Origin: an uncultured Pseudokineococcus sp.
Lineage (GTDB): Bacteria > Actinomycetota > Actinomycetes > Actinomycetales > Quadrisphaeraceae
Direction: 5' to 3'
Assembly: GCF_947495735.1 (NCBI RefSeq)
Contig: NZ_CANMAA010000002.1
Location: 372,001 to 436,000, forward strand
Length of the DNA stretch: 64,000 nucleotides
The position numbers were made by a program, and so were the translations under genes. Shown here one piece after another: positions 28,259 to 36,534 of the stretch. The notes below the pieces were generated by a model. That model searched no databases and had not been told where the DNA came from. It saw only the letters and a program-made list of their open reading frames with translations. Each line of letters begins with the position of its first letter. The stretch's first letter is position 1.

Positions 28259-28696
28259 TCAGCCCCGGGGGAACCAGAGGGCGATCTCACGGGCGGCGGA
28301 CTCCGGGGAGTCCGAGCCGTGGACGAGGTTCTGCTGGACCCTCAGCCCCCAGTCGCGGCCGAGGTCCCCGCGGATCGTGCCGGGCGCCGCGGTCGTCGGC
28401 TCGGTCGCGCCGGCGATGCTGCGGAAGCCCTCGATGCAGCGCTGGCCCTCGACCACGACGGCGGCCACCGGGCCGGACGACATGAACTCGACCAGCGGCT
28501 CGTAGAACGGCTTGCCCTCGTGCTCGGCGTAGTGCTGGCCGAGGACCTCGCGGGTGGGCGTGCGCAGGTCGAGCGCCACGAGGCGGTACCCCTTGGCCTC
28601 GACGCGGCGCAGGACCTCCCCCACGAGGCCGCGGGAGACGCCGTCGGGCTTGACGAGGACCAGGGTGCGCTCGACGTCGGTCTGCTGGTCGGCCAT
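28259..28696 (-). CDS. ndk: Nucleoside-diphosphate kinase
   Basis: A 145-aa enzyme that balances NTP pools by ping-pong phosphotransfer through an active-site histidine. It has [20 protein letters not shown], the [22 protein letters not shown] block, and the phospho-His in [16 protein letters not shown] (His at about residue 126). It starts at ATG 28696 with GGAGG five bases before. The gene follows folC-DUF4233, as in mycobacteria. Confidence 0.98.
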   Translation of the reverse strand: MADQQTDVERTLVLVKPDGVSRGLVGEVLRRVEAKGYRLVALDLRTPTREVLGQHYAEHEGKPFYEPLVEFMSSGPVAAVVVEGQRCIEGFRSIAGATEPTTAAPGTIRGDLGRDWGLRVQQNLVHGSDSPESAAREIALWFPRG

Positions 28697-28843
28697 GGGG
28701 GTCCTCCGGTCGTCGGCCGGGGTCCCCGGCGCGGCGGCACGGCTCGGCGGTCGCCGGGCCGCGCCGGAGCCTAGCGACCGGCGCGCGCGCACCACCGGCG
28801 CGGGGAGCCCGCAGCCCTCCTCCGCCTCGCCGCCGCTCCTCGA

Positions 28844-29239
28844 CTACAGGCGCGCCGGCCTCGCGCCGGCGGGCGGCTCGCCGTCGTCCCAGGTGTCGGG
28901 GTGGCCCCAGCGCTCGACGAACTCGGCCCGCTCGCGGTCGACCTTGCGGCCCAGCCGCAGCATCCCGAACCACAGGACGACGAACAGCCCGCCGAGGGCG
29001 AACATCGCCGGGAGCACCAGGCCGCCGAGCACCACCACCGCCTGCAGGACCCAGCCGAGGGCGATCCCCCACGGCCGCCGCACGAGCCCGGACGAGAGCA
29101 GCAGGACCGCCGCGAGGCCGAGGCCGCCGCCCCACACCAGGCCGGCGGGCGCCTGCGAGAGCTGCGACGCCGCCAGGACGGCGAAGAAGACGAGGAACGC
29201 CTCGAGGACGAGCACCGAGGCGGCCAGGCGCGCGGTCAC
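28844..29239 (-). CDS. DUF4233 membrane protein
   Basis: About 131 aa with four hydrophobic helices (LAASVLVLEAFLVFFAVLAA, GLVWGGGLGLAAVLLLSSGLV, WGIALGWVLQAVVVLGGLVL, MFALGGLFVVLWFGMLRLG) and a short charged tail. This is the actinobacterial DUF4233 family, invariably found just after folC. GTG 29239 overlaps the folC TGA (GTGA). The function is unknown, and its conservation with folC suggests co-expression for a reason not yet defined. Confidence 0.92.
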   Translation of the reverse strand: MTARLAASVLVLEAFLVFFAVLAASQLSQAPAGLVWGGGLGLAAVLLLSSGLVRRPWGIALGWVLQAVVVLGGLVLPAMFALGGLFVVLWFGMLRLGRKVDRERAEFVERWGHPDTWDDGEPPAGARPARL

Positions 29240-30849
29240 CGGCGCCCGCCCCCCTCGCCGTCGTCGTCGAGGTAGCCGGGCTCGCCCGGGTCCCCGAGGT
29301 CGTCCTCCGGGTCGGGCTCCACGCCCCCGACGCCGCCGCGCGGGTCCCCGACGCCGTCCTCGTCGGCGTCGAGGCGGTAGCCGAGGATGTCGAGGGGGTC
29401 CCGCTCGTCGGCGTCGCCCTCGTCCTCCTCCGGCGGCGCCGGGACGGGGGCGCCGCGGGTGCGCGCCGGGGCGTCCACCGCCGGGGCGCCGAGCAGCTGG
29501 CGCGCCTCGGCCGCCACCGTCACCGAGCCGGTGACGAGCACGCCGCCGGAGCCCCCGCCCCCGACGTCGGCGAGGTCGACGGCCGTCGCGAGGGCCTGGT
29601 CCAGCCGCTCGACGACGTGGACCCGGTCCTCGCCGAAGACGTCGCGCGCCAGCTCGGCCAGCACCTCGACGTCGACGGCCCGCGGCGAGCTCGAGCGGGT
29701 GATCACGACCTCCTCGAGCGCGGGCTCGAGCAGGGCGAGGACCGCCTCGGCGTCCTTGCCCTCGAGGACCCCGACGACGCCGACGCCGTGCCGGACGTCG
29801 AAGGCCTCCTCGAGCGCCTGCACGAGGCTCTCGACGCCGGCCGGGTTGTGCGCCGCGTCGACGAGCACGAGCGGCGAGGGCCGCAGCACCTCCAGGCGCC
29901 CCGGGGAGGCGACGTCGCCGAGCGCCGTCTCCAGGACCGAGCCGTCGAGGGCGCGCTCGCCCCCGCCGAGCAGCGCCTCGACGGCGACGACGGCGAGCGC
30001 GGCGTTGTGGGCCTGGTGCTCGCCGTGCAGCGGCAGGAAGACGTCCTCGTAGCGGGCGGCGAGCCCCTGGACGGCGATGAGCTGGCCGCCGACCGCGACC
30101 GAGCGGCCCGCGAGCGCGAAGTGCTCGTCCTCGCGCACGAGCCGCACGTGCAGCGAGGCGGCGCGCTCGCGCAGGACGTCGTCGACGCCGTCGGGCTGCC
30201 GGCCGACCACGGCGATGGCGTTGCGGCGCAGGATCCCGGCCTTCTCCCCCGCGATCTCCTCCACCGTGTCGCCGAGCAGGTCGGTGTGGTCCAGCGAGAC
30301 GGGCGTGACGACCTGGACGGCGGACTCGACGACGTTCGTGGCGTCCCACGCGCCGCCCAGGCCCACCTCGACGACGGCGACGTCCACCGGCGCCTCCGCG
30401 AAGGCCGCGAAGGCCATCACGGCGAGCGCCTCGAAGTACGTCAGCGGCACCTCGCCGGCGGTCCGCAGCTCGCCGTCGACGAGCGCCAGGTACGGCGCGA
30501 CGTCCTCGTGCAGGTCGGCGAAGGCCTCGTCGGCCAGCGGCAGGCCGTCCACGCTGATGCGCTCGGTGACGCTGTGCAGGTGCGGGCTGGTGAAGCGCCC
30601 GGTGCGCAGGTCGTGCTCGCGCAGCAGCCGCTCGGCGATGCGCGCCGTCGACGTCTTGCCGTTGGTGCCCCCGACGTGGACCACCGGGTACGCCCGGTGG
30701 GGGTCGCCGAGGAGCTCCAGCGCCCGGCGCACCGGGTCCAGCCGGGGCTGCACCGCGCTCTCGGGGGTGCGGGCGAGCAGCTCGGCGTGGGCGGCGCGCA
30801 GGCGACCGGCCGGCGAGCCGGGGGCCGAGGACCCCGTCGGGGCGCTCAT
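29236..30849 (-). CDS. folC: Folylpolyglutamate/dihydrofolate synthase with acidic tail
   Basis: A 537-aa Mur-ligase-family ATPase that adds glutamate to folates or dihydropteroate. Visible are the P-loop in [92 protein letters not shown] and [18 protein letters not shown]. About 75 further residues ([20 protein letters not shown] ... [10 protein letters not shown]) form an acidic, Gly-rich extension absent from typical FolC (about 430-480 aa). The ATG overlaps the ileS stop (ATGA), and the stop overlaps DUF4233: a tightly coupled ileS-folC-DUF4233 operon. Confidence 0.96.
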   Translation of the reverse strand: MSAPTGSSAPGSPAGRLRAAHAELLARTPESAVQPRLDPVRRALELLGDPHRAYPVVHVGGTNGKTSTARIAERLLREHDLRTGRFTSPHLHSVTERISVDGLPLADEAFADLHEDVAPYLALVDGELRTAGEVPLTYFEALAVMAFAAFAEAPVDVAVVEVGLGGAWDATNVVESAVQVVTPVSLDHTDLLGDTVEEIAGEKAGILRRNAIAVVGRQPDGVDDVLRERAASLHVRLVREDEHFALAGRSVAVGGQLIAVQGLAARYEDVFLPLHGEHQAHNAALAVVAVEALLGGGERALDGSVLETALGDVASPGRLEVLRPSPLVLVDAAHNPAGVESLVQALEEAFDVRHGVGVVGVLEGKDAEAVLALLEPALEEVVITRSSSPRAVDVEVLAELARDVFGEDRVHVVERLDQALATAVDLADVGGGGSGGVLVTGSVTVAAEARQLLGAPAVDAPARTRGAPVPAPPEEDEGDADERDPLDILGYRLDADEDGVGDPRGGVGGVEPDPEDDLGDPGEPGYLDDDGEGGGRR

Positions 30850-33800
30850 CGCTGCTCCACCCGGACGCGCACGGCCGCGCCGTCGCCGACGACGCCGTCG
30901 CTGACGCCGCCCGCGGGGTCGGCGTCGCCGTCCGCGAGCGCTCCCGCCGCTCCTCCCACGTCCCGGGCGGCCGCGAAGGTCGCCACGCCGACGGAGTCCG
31001 CCAGCACCTCCCGCTGCAGCAGGCCCTGGTGGGTCATCACCGCGTCCACCACCGGGTCGTCGCCGAGCACGGTGAGCCGGATGCGGTCCCCCAGCGCGAG
31101 GCCCGCGTCGCGGCGCGCCTGCTGGACGGTGCGGACGACGTCGCGGGCGACGCCCTCGGCCGCGAGCTCCGGCGTGACCTCGGTGGACAGGACCACCCAG
31201 CCGCTGCCGGGCAGCACCTGCGTCGCCGTCCCCGGCGCCTGCTCGCCGACCACGCGCGCCACCTCGTACTCCCCCTCCTGCAGGGCGATGCCACCGGCGA
31301 CGACCGTGCCGTCCTCGCCGATCTGCACGTCCCCGGCCTTGGCGGCCCCCAGCGCCACCTGCACCTGCTTGCCCAGGCGCGGCCCGGCCGCGCGGGCGTT
31401 GACGACGACCCTCTCCACGACACCTCCCCCGGCGTCGGCCGTGCTGCGCAGCACCACCTCCCGCACGTTGACCTCGTCGCGGACGACGTCGGCGAAGGGC
31501 TCCAGCGCGGCCAGGTCCTCGACGACCACCTCCAGTCGCGCCAGCGGCAGCCGCGTGCGCAGCCCGGCGCCCTTGCGCAGGGACGACGCCGCGGAGCAGA
31601 CCGCCCGCACGCGGTCCATCGCCGCCACGAGCTCCGGGTCGTGCGCGAGGCCGTGCTCGGCGCCGGAGGACGGCCAGTCCTCCAGGTGGACGCTGCGCCC
31701 GCCCGTCAGCCCGCGCCAGACCTCCTCGGTGGTCAGCGGCAGCAGCGGCGCGGCCACGCGGGCGACGACCTCCAGGACGCGCGCGAGCGTGTCCATCGCC
31801 GCGCCGTCCTCGGCCCAGAAGCGCGCGCGCGAGCGCCGGACGTACCAGTTGGTCAGCACGTCGACGAACTCGCGCACGGCCTCGCAGGCCCCCGCGACGT
31901 CGACGACGTCGAGCGCCGCCGTGACGTCGTCGACGAGGTCGGCCGTGCGGGCGACCACGTACCGGTCCAGCGGGTCCGCGGACGGCGGGGCGTCGAGACG
32001 TGCCGCTCGCCCGCGGCCGCCGTCCGCGCTGTTGGCGTAGAGCGCGAAGAAGGACCACGCGTTCCACAGCGGCAGCAGCACGGCCCGCACGCCCTCCCGG
32101 ATGCCGGCCTCGGTGACCACGAGGTTGCCGCCGCGCAGCACGGGCGAGGCCATGAGGAACCACCGCATGGCGTCGGAGCCGTCGCGGGCGAAGACCTCGC
32201 CGACGTCGGGGTAGTTGCGCAGGCTCTTGGACATCTTCTGGCCGTCGTCGCCGAGGACGATCCCGTGGCTGACGACGCGGCGGAACGCCGGCCGGTCGAA
32301 CAGGGCCGTCGCCAGCACGTGCATCGTGTAGAACCAGCCGCGCGTCTGGCCGATGTACTCCACGACGAAGTCGCCGGGGAAGTGGTGCTCGAACCAGTCG
32401 CCGTTCTCGAACGGCGCGTGCACCTGCGCGAACGGCATGGAGCCGGAGTCGAACCACACGTCCAGGACGTCGGGCACGCGGCGCATGGTCGAGCGCCCCG
32501 TGGGGTCGTCGGGGTTCGGCCGGGTGAGCTCGTCGACGAACGGCCGGTGCAGGTCGGTCGGGCGGACGCCGAAGTCGCGCTCCAGCTCGTCGAGGGAGCC
32601 GTAGACGTCGGTGCGCGGGTGCGCAGGGTCGTCCGAGACCCACACCGGCAGCGGACTGCCCCAGAAGCGGTTGCGGCTGATGGACCAGTCGCGGGCCCCC
32701 TCCAGCCACTTGCCGAACTGCCCGTCCTTGACGTGGCCGGGCACCCACTCGACGAGCTGGTTGAGCTCGACCATCCGGTCCTTGACCTTCGTCACCTCGA
32801 CGAACCACGAGGAGACGGCCTTGTAGATCAGCGGGTTCCGGCAGCGCCAGCAGTGCGGGTAGGAGTGCACGTAGCTGTCGGCGCGCAGGAGCTGCCCGCG
32901 CTCGCGCAGCACCCGGGTGATCGGGGTGTTGGCCTCGAAGACGTGCTGGCCCTCGAAGTCGGGCACCACGGAGGTGAAGCGCGCGCGGTCGTCGACCGTG
33001 AGGACGACCGGGATGCCGTGCTCGGCGCAGACCCGCTGGTCGTCCTCGCCGTAGGCTGGCGCCATGTGGACGACGCCGGTGCCGTCCTCGGTCGTCACGT
33101 GGTCGCTCGGCACGACGACGAACGCGCGCTCGGTGCTGAAGACCTCGGCGTCGGCGAGGTAGTCGAACAGCGGGGCGTACCGGCGCCCGACCAGGTCGGC
33201 CCCGCGCAGCCGCTCCACGACGCGCGCCGACGGGTCCTCGCCCAGGTCGAGGACCTCGGCGTAGGCGCCCAGGCGGGCCTCGGCGAGGACGTAGCGCTCG
33301 CCGCCCTCGCCGCCCTCGCCGCAGGCGGCCGCGGGGCCGGCCTCGACGACGGCGTAGTCGACGTCGGGCCCGACGGCGACGGCGAGGTTGCTCGGCAGGG
33401 TCCACGGCGTCGTCGTCCACGCCAGCAGGCGCTCGCCCGTCTCCAGGCCGAACCAGACGGTGACCGCCGGGTCCTGCCGCTGCTGGTAGACGTCGTCGTC
33501 CATCCGCAGCTCGTGGTTGGACAGCGGCGTCTCGTCGCGCCAGCAGTACGGCAGCACCCGCTGGCCCTCGTAGACCAGGCCCTTGTCGTGCAGGGTCTTG
33601 AAGGCCCACATGACGCTCTCCATGTAGGAGAGGTCGAGGGTCTTGTAGTCGGCGTCGAAGTCGACCCAGCGCGCCTGGCGGGTGACGTAGTCCTGCCACT
33701 CGTCGGTGTACCGGAGCACGCTGGCCCGGCAGGCCTCGTTGAAGACCTCGATGCCCATCTCGAGCACGTCGCGCTTGCCGCCGATGCCCAGCTGACGCTC

Positions 33801-34136
33801 GGCCTCGAGCTCGGCGGGCAGGCCGTGGCAGTCCCAGCCGAAGCGCCGCTCCACCCGGCGCCCGCGCATGGTCTGGTATCGCGGGACGACGTCCTTGACG
33901 TAGCCGGTGAGCAGGTGGCCGTAGTGGGGCAGGCCGTTGGCGAACGGCGGGCCGTCGTAGAAGACGTACTCGTTGGCGCCGTCCTCGCCCGCCGACCGCT
34001 GCTCGACGCTGGCGCGGAACGTGCCGTCGGCGGCCCAGTGGTCGAGGACGCGGCGCTCGAGCGCGGGGAGGTCCGGCGACGAGCTGACGCCGGCCTCCGG
34101 CACGTCCTGGCCGGAGCTGGCCTGGGGGTAGACCAC
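30846..34136 (-). CDS. ileS: Isoleucine--tRNA ligase
   Basis: A 1096-aa class I synthetase of the long (eukaryote-like) type found in actinobacteria. The HIGH-type motif is in [20 protein letters not shown]. The CP1 editing domain carries [22 protein letters not shown] is in [20 protein letters not shown] (about residue 633). Then come the anticodon-binding helices and a C-terminal domain. GTG 34136 was chosen because a GGAGG site (34146-34150) precedes it and all upstream sequence belongs to the T-box leader. It heads the ileS-folC-DUF4233 operon. The long IleRS type is associated with mupirocin insensitivity (family knowledge). Confidence 0.97.
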   Translation of the reverse strand: MVYPQASSGQDVPEAGVSSSPDLPALERRVLDHWAADGTFRASVEQRSAGEDGANEYVFYDGPPFANGLPHYGHLLTGYVKDVVPRYQTMRGRRVERRFGWDCHGLPAELEAERQLGIGGKRDVLEMGIEVFNEACRASVLRYTDEWQDYVTRQARWVDFDADYKTLDLSYMESVMWAFKTLHDKGLVYEGQRVLPYCWRDETPLSNHELRMDDDVYQQRQDPAVTVWFGLETGERLLAWTTTPWTLPSNLAVAVGPDVDYAVVEAGPAAACGEGGEGGERYVLAEARLGAYAEVLDLGEDPSARVVERLRGADLVGRRYAPLFDYLADAEVFSTERAFVVVPSDHVTTEDGTGVVHMAPAYGEDDQRVCAEHGIPVVLTVDDRARFTSVVPDFEGQHVFEANTPITRVLRERGQLLRADSYVHSYPHCWRCRNPLIYKAVSSWFVEVTKVKDRMVELNQLVEWVPGHVKDGQFGKWLEGARDWSISRNRFWGSPLPVWVSDDPAHPRTDVYGSLDELERDFGVRPTDLHRPFVDELTRPNPDDPTGRSTMRRVPDVLDVWFDSGSMPFAQVHAPFENGDWFEHHFPGDFVVEYIGQTRGWFYTMHVLATALFDRPAFRRVVSHGIVLGDDGQKMSKSLRNYPDVGEVFARDGSDAMRWFLMASPVLRGGNLVVTEAGIREGVRAVLLPLWNAWSFFALYANSADGGRGRAARLDAPPSADPLDRYVVARTADLVDDVTAALDVVDVAGACEAVREFVDVLTNWYVRRSRARFWAEDGAAMDTLARVLEVVARVAAPLLPLTTEEVWRGLTGGRSVHLEDWPSSGAEHGLAHDPELVAAMDRVRAVCSAASSLRKGAGLRTRLPLARLEVVVEDLAALEPFADVVRDEVNVREVVLRSTADAGGGVVERVVVNARAAGPRLGKQVQVALGAAKAGDVQIGEDGTVVAGGIALQEGEYEVARVVGEQAPGTATQVLPGSGWVVLSTEVTPELAAEGVARDVVRTVQQARRDAGLALGDRIRLTVLGDDPVVDAVMTHQGLLQREVLADSVGVATFAAARDVGGAAGALADGDADPAGGVSDGVVGDGAAVRVRVEQR

Positions 34137-34144
34137 GGTGCGGA

Positions 34145-34390
34145 CCTCCTCGCCCGGGCGCACGCGCGTGCGCTCCGACCACGAGGACGAGGGCCCGGCG
34201 TCCGGCCGGTGCTCCCGCGGTACCACCTCGCTTGCGTCCCGCACTCGCGTGCCGGACGCCGCTCGTTCTCCAGCGATGACGGGCTGGTCCCGTCCGGGTC
34301 TACTGGGGCGCCTCCCCTCGCGGGGCTGCGCCTGTTCTTCCGGAGGCTCGCCGGTGATGGCCGGGTCGACGCCGTGTGCGACCAGGCTAC
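34145..34390 (-). promoter_or_regulatory. T-box riboswitch of ileS (Ile specifier ATC)
   Basis: On the minus strand a Stem I carries GGCCATCACCGGCGAGCC with specifier codon ATC (34356-34358). The conserved T-box AAGCGAGGTGGTACCGCG spans 34216-34233. The ribosome-binding GAGGAGG follows just before the ileS start. No transcription terminator separates the T-box from the gene, so it fits the translational T-boxes known from actinobacterial ileS genes. Confidence 0.93.
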
Positions 34391-34440
34391 GCGCCCGCGG
34401 GCGCGGGCGGCCAGCGAGCACAGCGCGGGGCGCACCGCGC

Positions 34441-34503
34441 CGGTGAGATGGAGGTTCGCGTCACCCGACGGGTCGCCCGGTGACGCGGACCTCCATCTCG
34501 CCG
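34441..34503 (-). terminator. Long hairpin 1 between the RpiB-like gene and the ileS T-box
   Basis: A 25-bp stem (left arm 34441-34465, right arm 34479-34503) with only two G-U type mismatches and a 13-base loop. The arms contain GAGATGGAGG and CCTCCATCTC. Confidence 0.6.
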
Positions 34504-34525
34504 CAGTCCGCGGAGAGCTCGAGAC

Positions 34526-34581
34526 CGACCTCGAGGCTGCCGCCACCGGACGGGCGTCCCGCGGCTGCAGCCTCGAGGTCG
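34526..34581 (-). terminator. Hairpin 2, 20 bases after the RpiB-like stop
   Basis: CGACCTCGAGGCTGC pairs with GCAGCCTCGAGGTCG/T over 14-15 bp. It is the nearest candidate terminator for the dehydrogenase-isomerase unit. Confidence 0.6.
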
Positions 34582-34601
34582 TGGCGCCGCGGCTCAGGCG
34601 G

Positions 34602-35114
34602 TCAGTCGCACTTGGCCAGCTCGGCGTCGCGGTCGGTGGCCAGCGAGGCGGCCTCGCGCTCGTACCCGCTGATCGCGTCGACCTTGGCCGCCGAGGCCGA
34701 GGAGGTGTCGAAGCGGTAGCCCAGCCAGTCCTTGGCGAGGCGACGGGCCAGCTCGAGCCCGACGACGCGCTGGCCGAAGCACAGGACCTGGGCGTCGTTG
34801 GACAGGACGGCGCGCTCGACGGAGAAGCTGTCGTGCGCCGTCACGGCGCGCACGCCCGGCACCTTGTTGGCGCTGATGGCGACGCCGAGCCCCGTGCCGC
34901 ACACGAGCAGCGCGCGGTCCGCGCGGCCGTCGGCCACGCGGCGGGCGGCCTCGACGGCCACGTGCGGGTAGGCGGTCGACTCGTCGCCGTTGACGCCGAC
35001 GTCGATCACCTCCGCGACGCGGTCGTCGGCCTCCAGGTCGGCCTTGATGGCGTCCTTGTACTGCACCCCTGCGTCGTCAGCCCCGACGACGATCGTCCAG
35101 CCCTGCTCAGCCAT
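34602..35114 (-). CDS. RpiB/LacAB-family sugar-phosphate isomerase (EryI/DerI-like)
   Basis: A 170-aa isomerase of the ribose-5-phosphate isomerase B fold, with [22 protein letters not shown], the catalytic-cysteine loop [28 protein letters not shown] and [15 protein letters not shown]. It differs clearly from the second RpiB in this window (48645-49121), which looks like the housekeeping enzyme. It resembles the erythrulose-4-phosphate isomerases used in tetritol catabolism. The ATG has AGGAGG upstream. It lies 151 bases after an erythritol/L-threitol dehydrogenase-like gene, which supports that role; the tetrulose kinase is not in the window. A pentose-phosphate role remains possible. Confidence 0.85.
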   Translation of the reverse strand: MAEQGWTIVVGADDAGVQYKDAIKADLEADDRVAEVIDVGVNGDESTAYPHVAVEAARRVADGRADRALLVCGTGLGVAISANKVPGVRAVTAHDSFSVERAVLSNDAQVLCFGQRVVGLELARRLAKDWLGYRFDTSSASAAKVDAISGYEREAASLATDRDAELAKCD

Positions 35115-35265
35115 GGCTCCTCCTGTGCTCGTCCGACGTCCTGCTGCTCGTCCTGACCGGCCCCCATGGGTCCGGTCCTGGTGGTGCCAACGCCCCACCC
35201 CCGGTGGTCATGCCCCGCAGTCGCCCGCCCCCTCGCTCGCCCGAGGCGCCGCTCCCCGCGGGAGG

Positions 35266-36354
35266 TCACCCCGGCAGGAGCGAGACCTTCACCGAGCGCG
35301 AGGAGTCGGCGACGAGGTCCAGGCCCTCCTGGAAGCGGGAGATCGGCAGCTGGTGGGAGCAGATCTCGTCCAGCGGCAGCACCCCGGACTCGATCATCGC
35401 GATCGCCGCCGGCCAGGTGTAGGCCCCCAGGTGGGCGCCCAGGACGTCGAGCTCCTTGTCGTCGCTGATGATCGACCAGTCGACGGAGACGGCGTCCTTG
35501 AAGACCGAGTACTCCACGAAGGTGCCCTGCTTGCGCAGCAGGGCCAGGCCCTGGCCGACCGCCGAGGGGTGGCCGGTGCCCTCGATGTAGACGTCGGCGC
35601 CGTAGCCGTCGGTCAGCGAGGCGACGACCTCCTGGACGTCCTCCTCGGCGATGTCCACCACGACGTCGGCGCCGCACTTCCTGGCCAGCTCGAGCTTGGC
35701 CGGGACGGCGTCCAGCGCGACGACGTGGGCGGGGCCCTTGGCCCGGGCCCCGGCGATCATGCCGAGGCCGATGGGCCCGCACCCTGCGACGACGACGACG
35801 TCCCCGAACTGGATGCCCGCGCGCTCGACCGCGTGCAGCGAGCACGCCAGCGGCTCGGCGAAGGCGGCGTGCTGGGGCGGGATGGTCGGGTCGACCGTGT
35901 GCACGCGGGCGTTCGCCGGGAAGACCATGTACTCCGCCATGGCGCCCGGGGTGGCGCGCTTGAAGCCGAACATCACGTGCGGTGCGCACAGGTGGTACTG
36001 CCCGCGCAGGCAGTAGCGGCACTCGCCGCACGGGACGATCTGCTCGGCGACCACGCGGTCCCCGACGGAGACCCCCCAGCGGGCGGCGGCCTCGTCGTCG
36101 ACCTCGACGACCTCGCCGACGAACTCGTGGCCCGGCACGACCTCGGTCTCGGCCCACGCGGGGCGGCTGTCGTCGCCCCAGAACTTCGCGGCGCCGTGGT
36201 AGCACTTCAGGTCGCTCGCGCAGATGCCCACGGCCTGCACGCGCACGAGGGCCTCGCCCGGCCCGGGCCGGGGCACCGGGACCTCCGCCAGCCGGTAGTC
36301 CTGCGGGCCGTGGCAGACGACCGCCTGCATCGTCGTGGGGGCGCTGTCGCTCAC
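35266..36354 (-). CDS. Zinc-dependent dehydrogenase, erythritol/L-threitol dehydrogenase-like
   Basis: A 362-aa medium-chain dehydrogenase that would oxidise a sugar alcohol to a ketose with NAD. It has the catalytic Zn region VGICASDLKCYHGAAKFWGDD, PGHEFVGEV, the structural-Zn cysteines in QIVPCGECRYCLRGQYHLCAPH, and the nucleotide motif VVVAGCGPIGLGMIAGARAK. The sequence closely follows the EltD family described from Mycobacterium smegmatis tetritol catabolism (compared from memory). GTG 36354 is preferred because AGGAG sits 8 bases upstream; ATG 36330 is an alternative. It is upstream of the RpiB-like gene on the same strand. Confidence 0.85.
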   Translation of the reverse strand: MSDSAPTTMQAVVCHGPQDYRLAEVPVPRPGPGEALVRVQAVGICASDLKCYHGAAKFWGDDSRPAWAETEVVPGHEFVGEVVEVDDEAAARWGVSVGDRVVAEQIVPCGECRYCLRGQYHLCAPHVMFGFKRATPGAMAEYMVFPANARVHTVDPTIPPQHAAFAEPLACSLHAVERAGIQFGDVVVVAGCGPIGLGMIAGARAKGPAHVVALDAVPAKLELARKCGADVVVDIAEEDVQEVVASLTDGYGADVYIEGTGHPSAVGQGLALLRKQGTFVEYSVFKDAVSVDWSIISDDKELDVLGAHLGAYTWPAAIAMIESGVLPLDEICSHQLPISRFQEGLDLVADSSRSVKVSLLPG

Positions 36355-36534
36355 CGTCGGGCTCCTCATCGGCTCTCGCCGCGTCGTCGCGTCACCGGCC
36401 CCGCGGGGCCCGCCGGCCTCTGTGCCGGCGCGCCCCGAGAGTAGGACGGTCGCGGCTCCCCCGTCCCCGCTGGGCCCCGCCGCGCGCGCCCCGACGGGCC
36501 GGACCCGCGCCGCCGGTCTGGGAAGATCGGCCCC

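Noticed and set aside
29236-34182. A single 1648-codon minus frame joining folC with sequence upstream
   Set aside because: Upstream of the folC ATG it is an out-of-frame reading of ileS. The ileS stop/folC ATG overlap shows two separate genes.
34441-34503. The 25-bp hairpin as part of the ileS T-box Stem I
   Set aside because: It lies upstream of all recognisable T-box elements, and the specifier loop is clearly formed about 85 bases downstream by other sequence.
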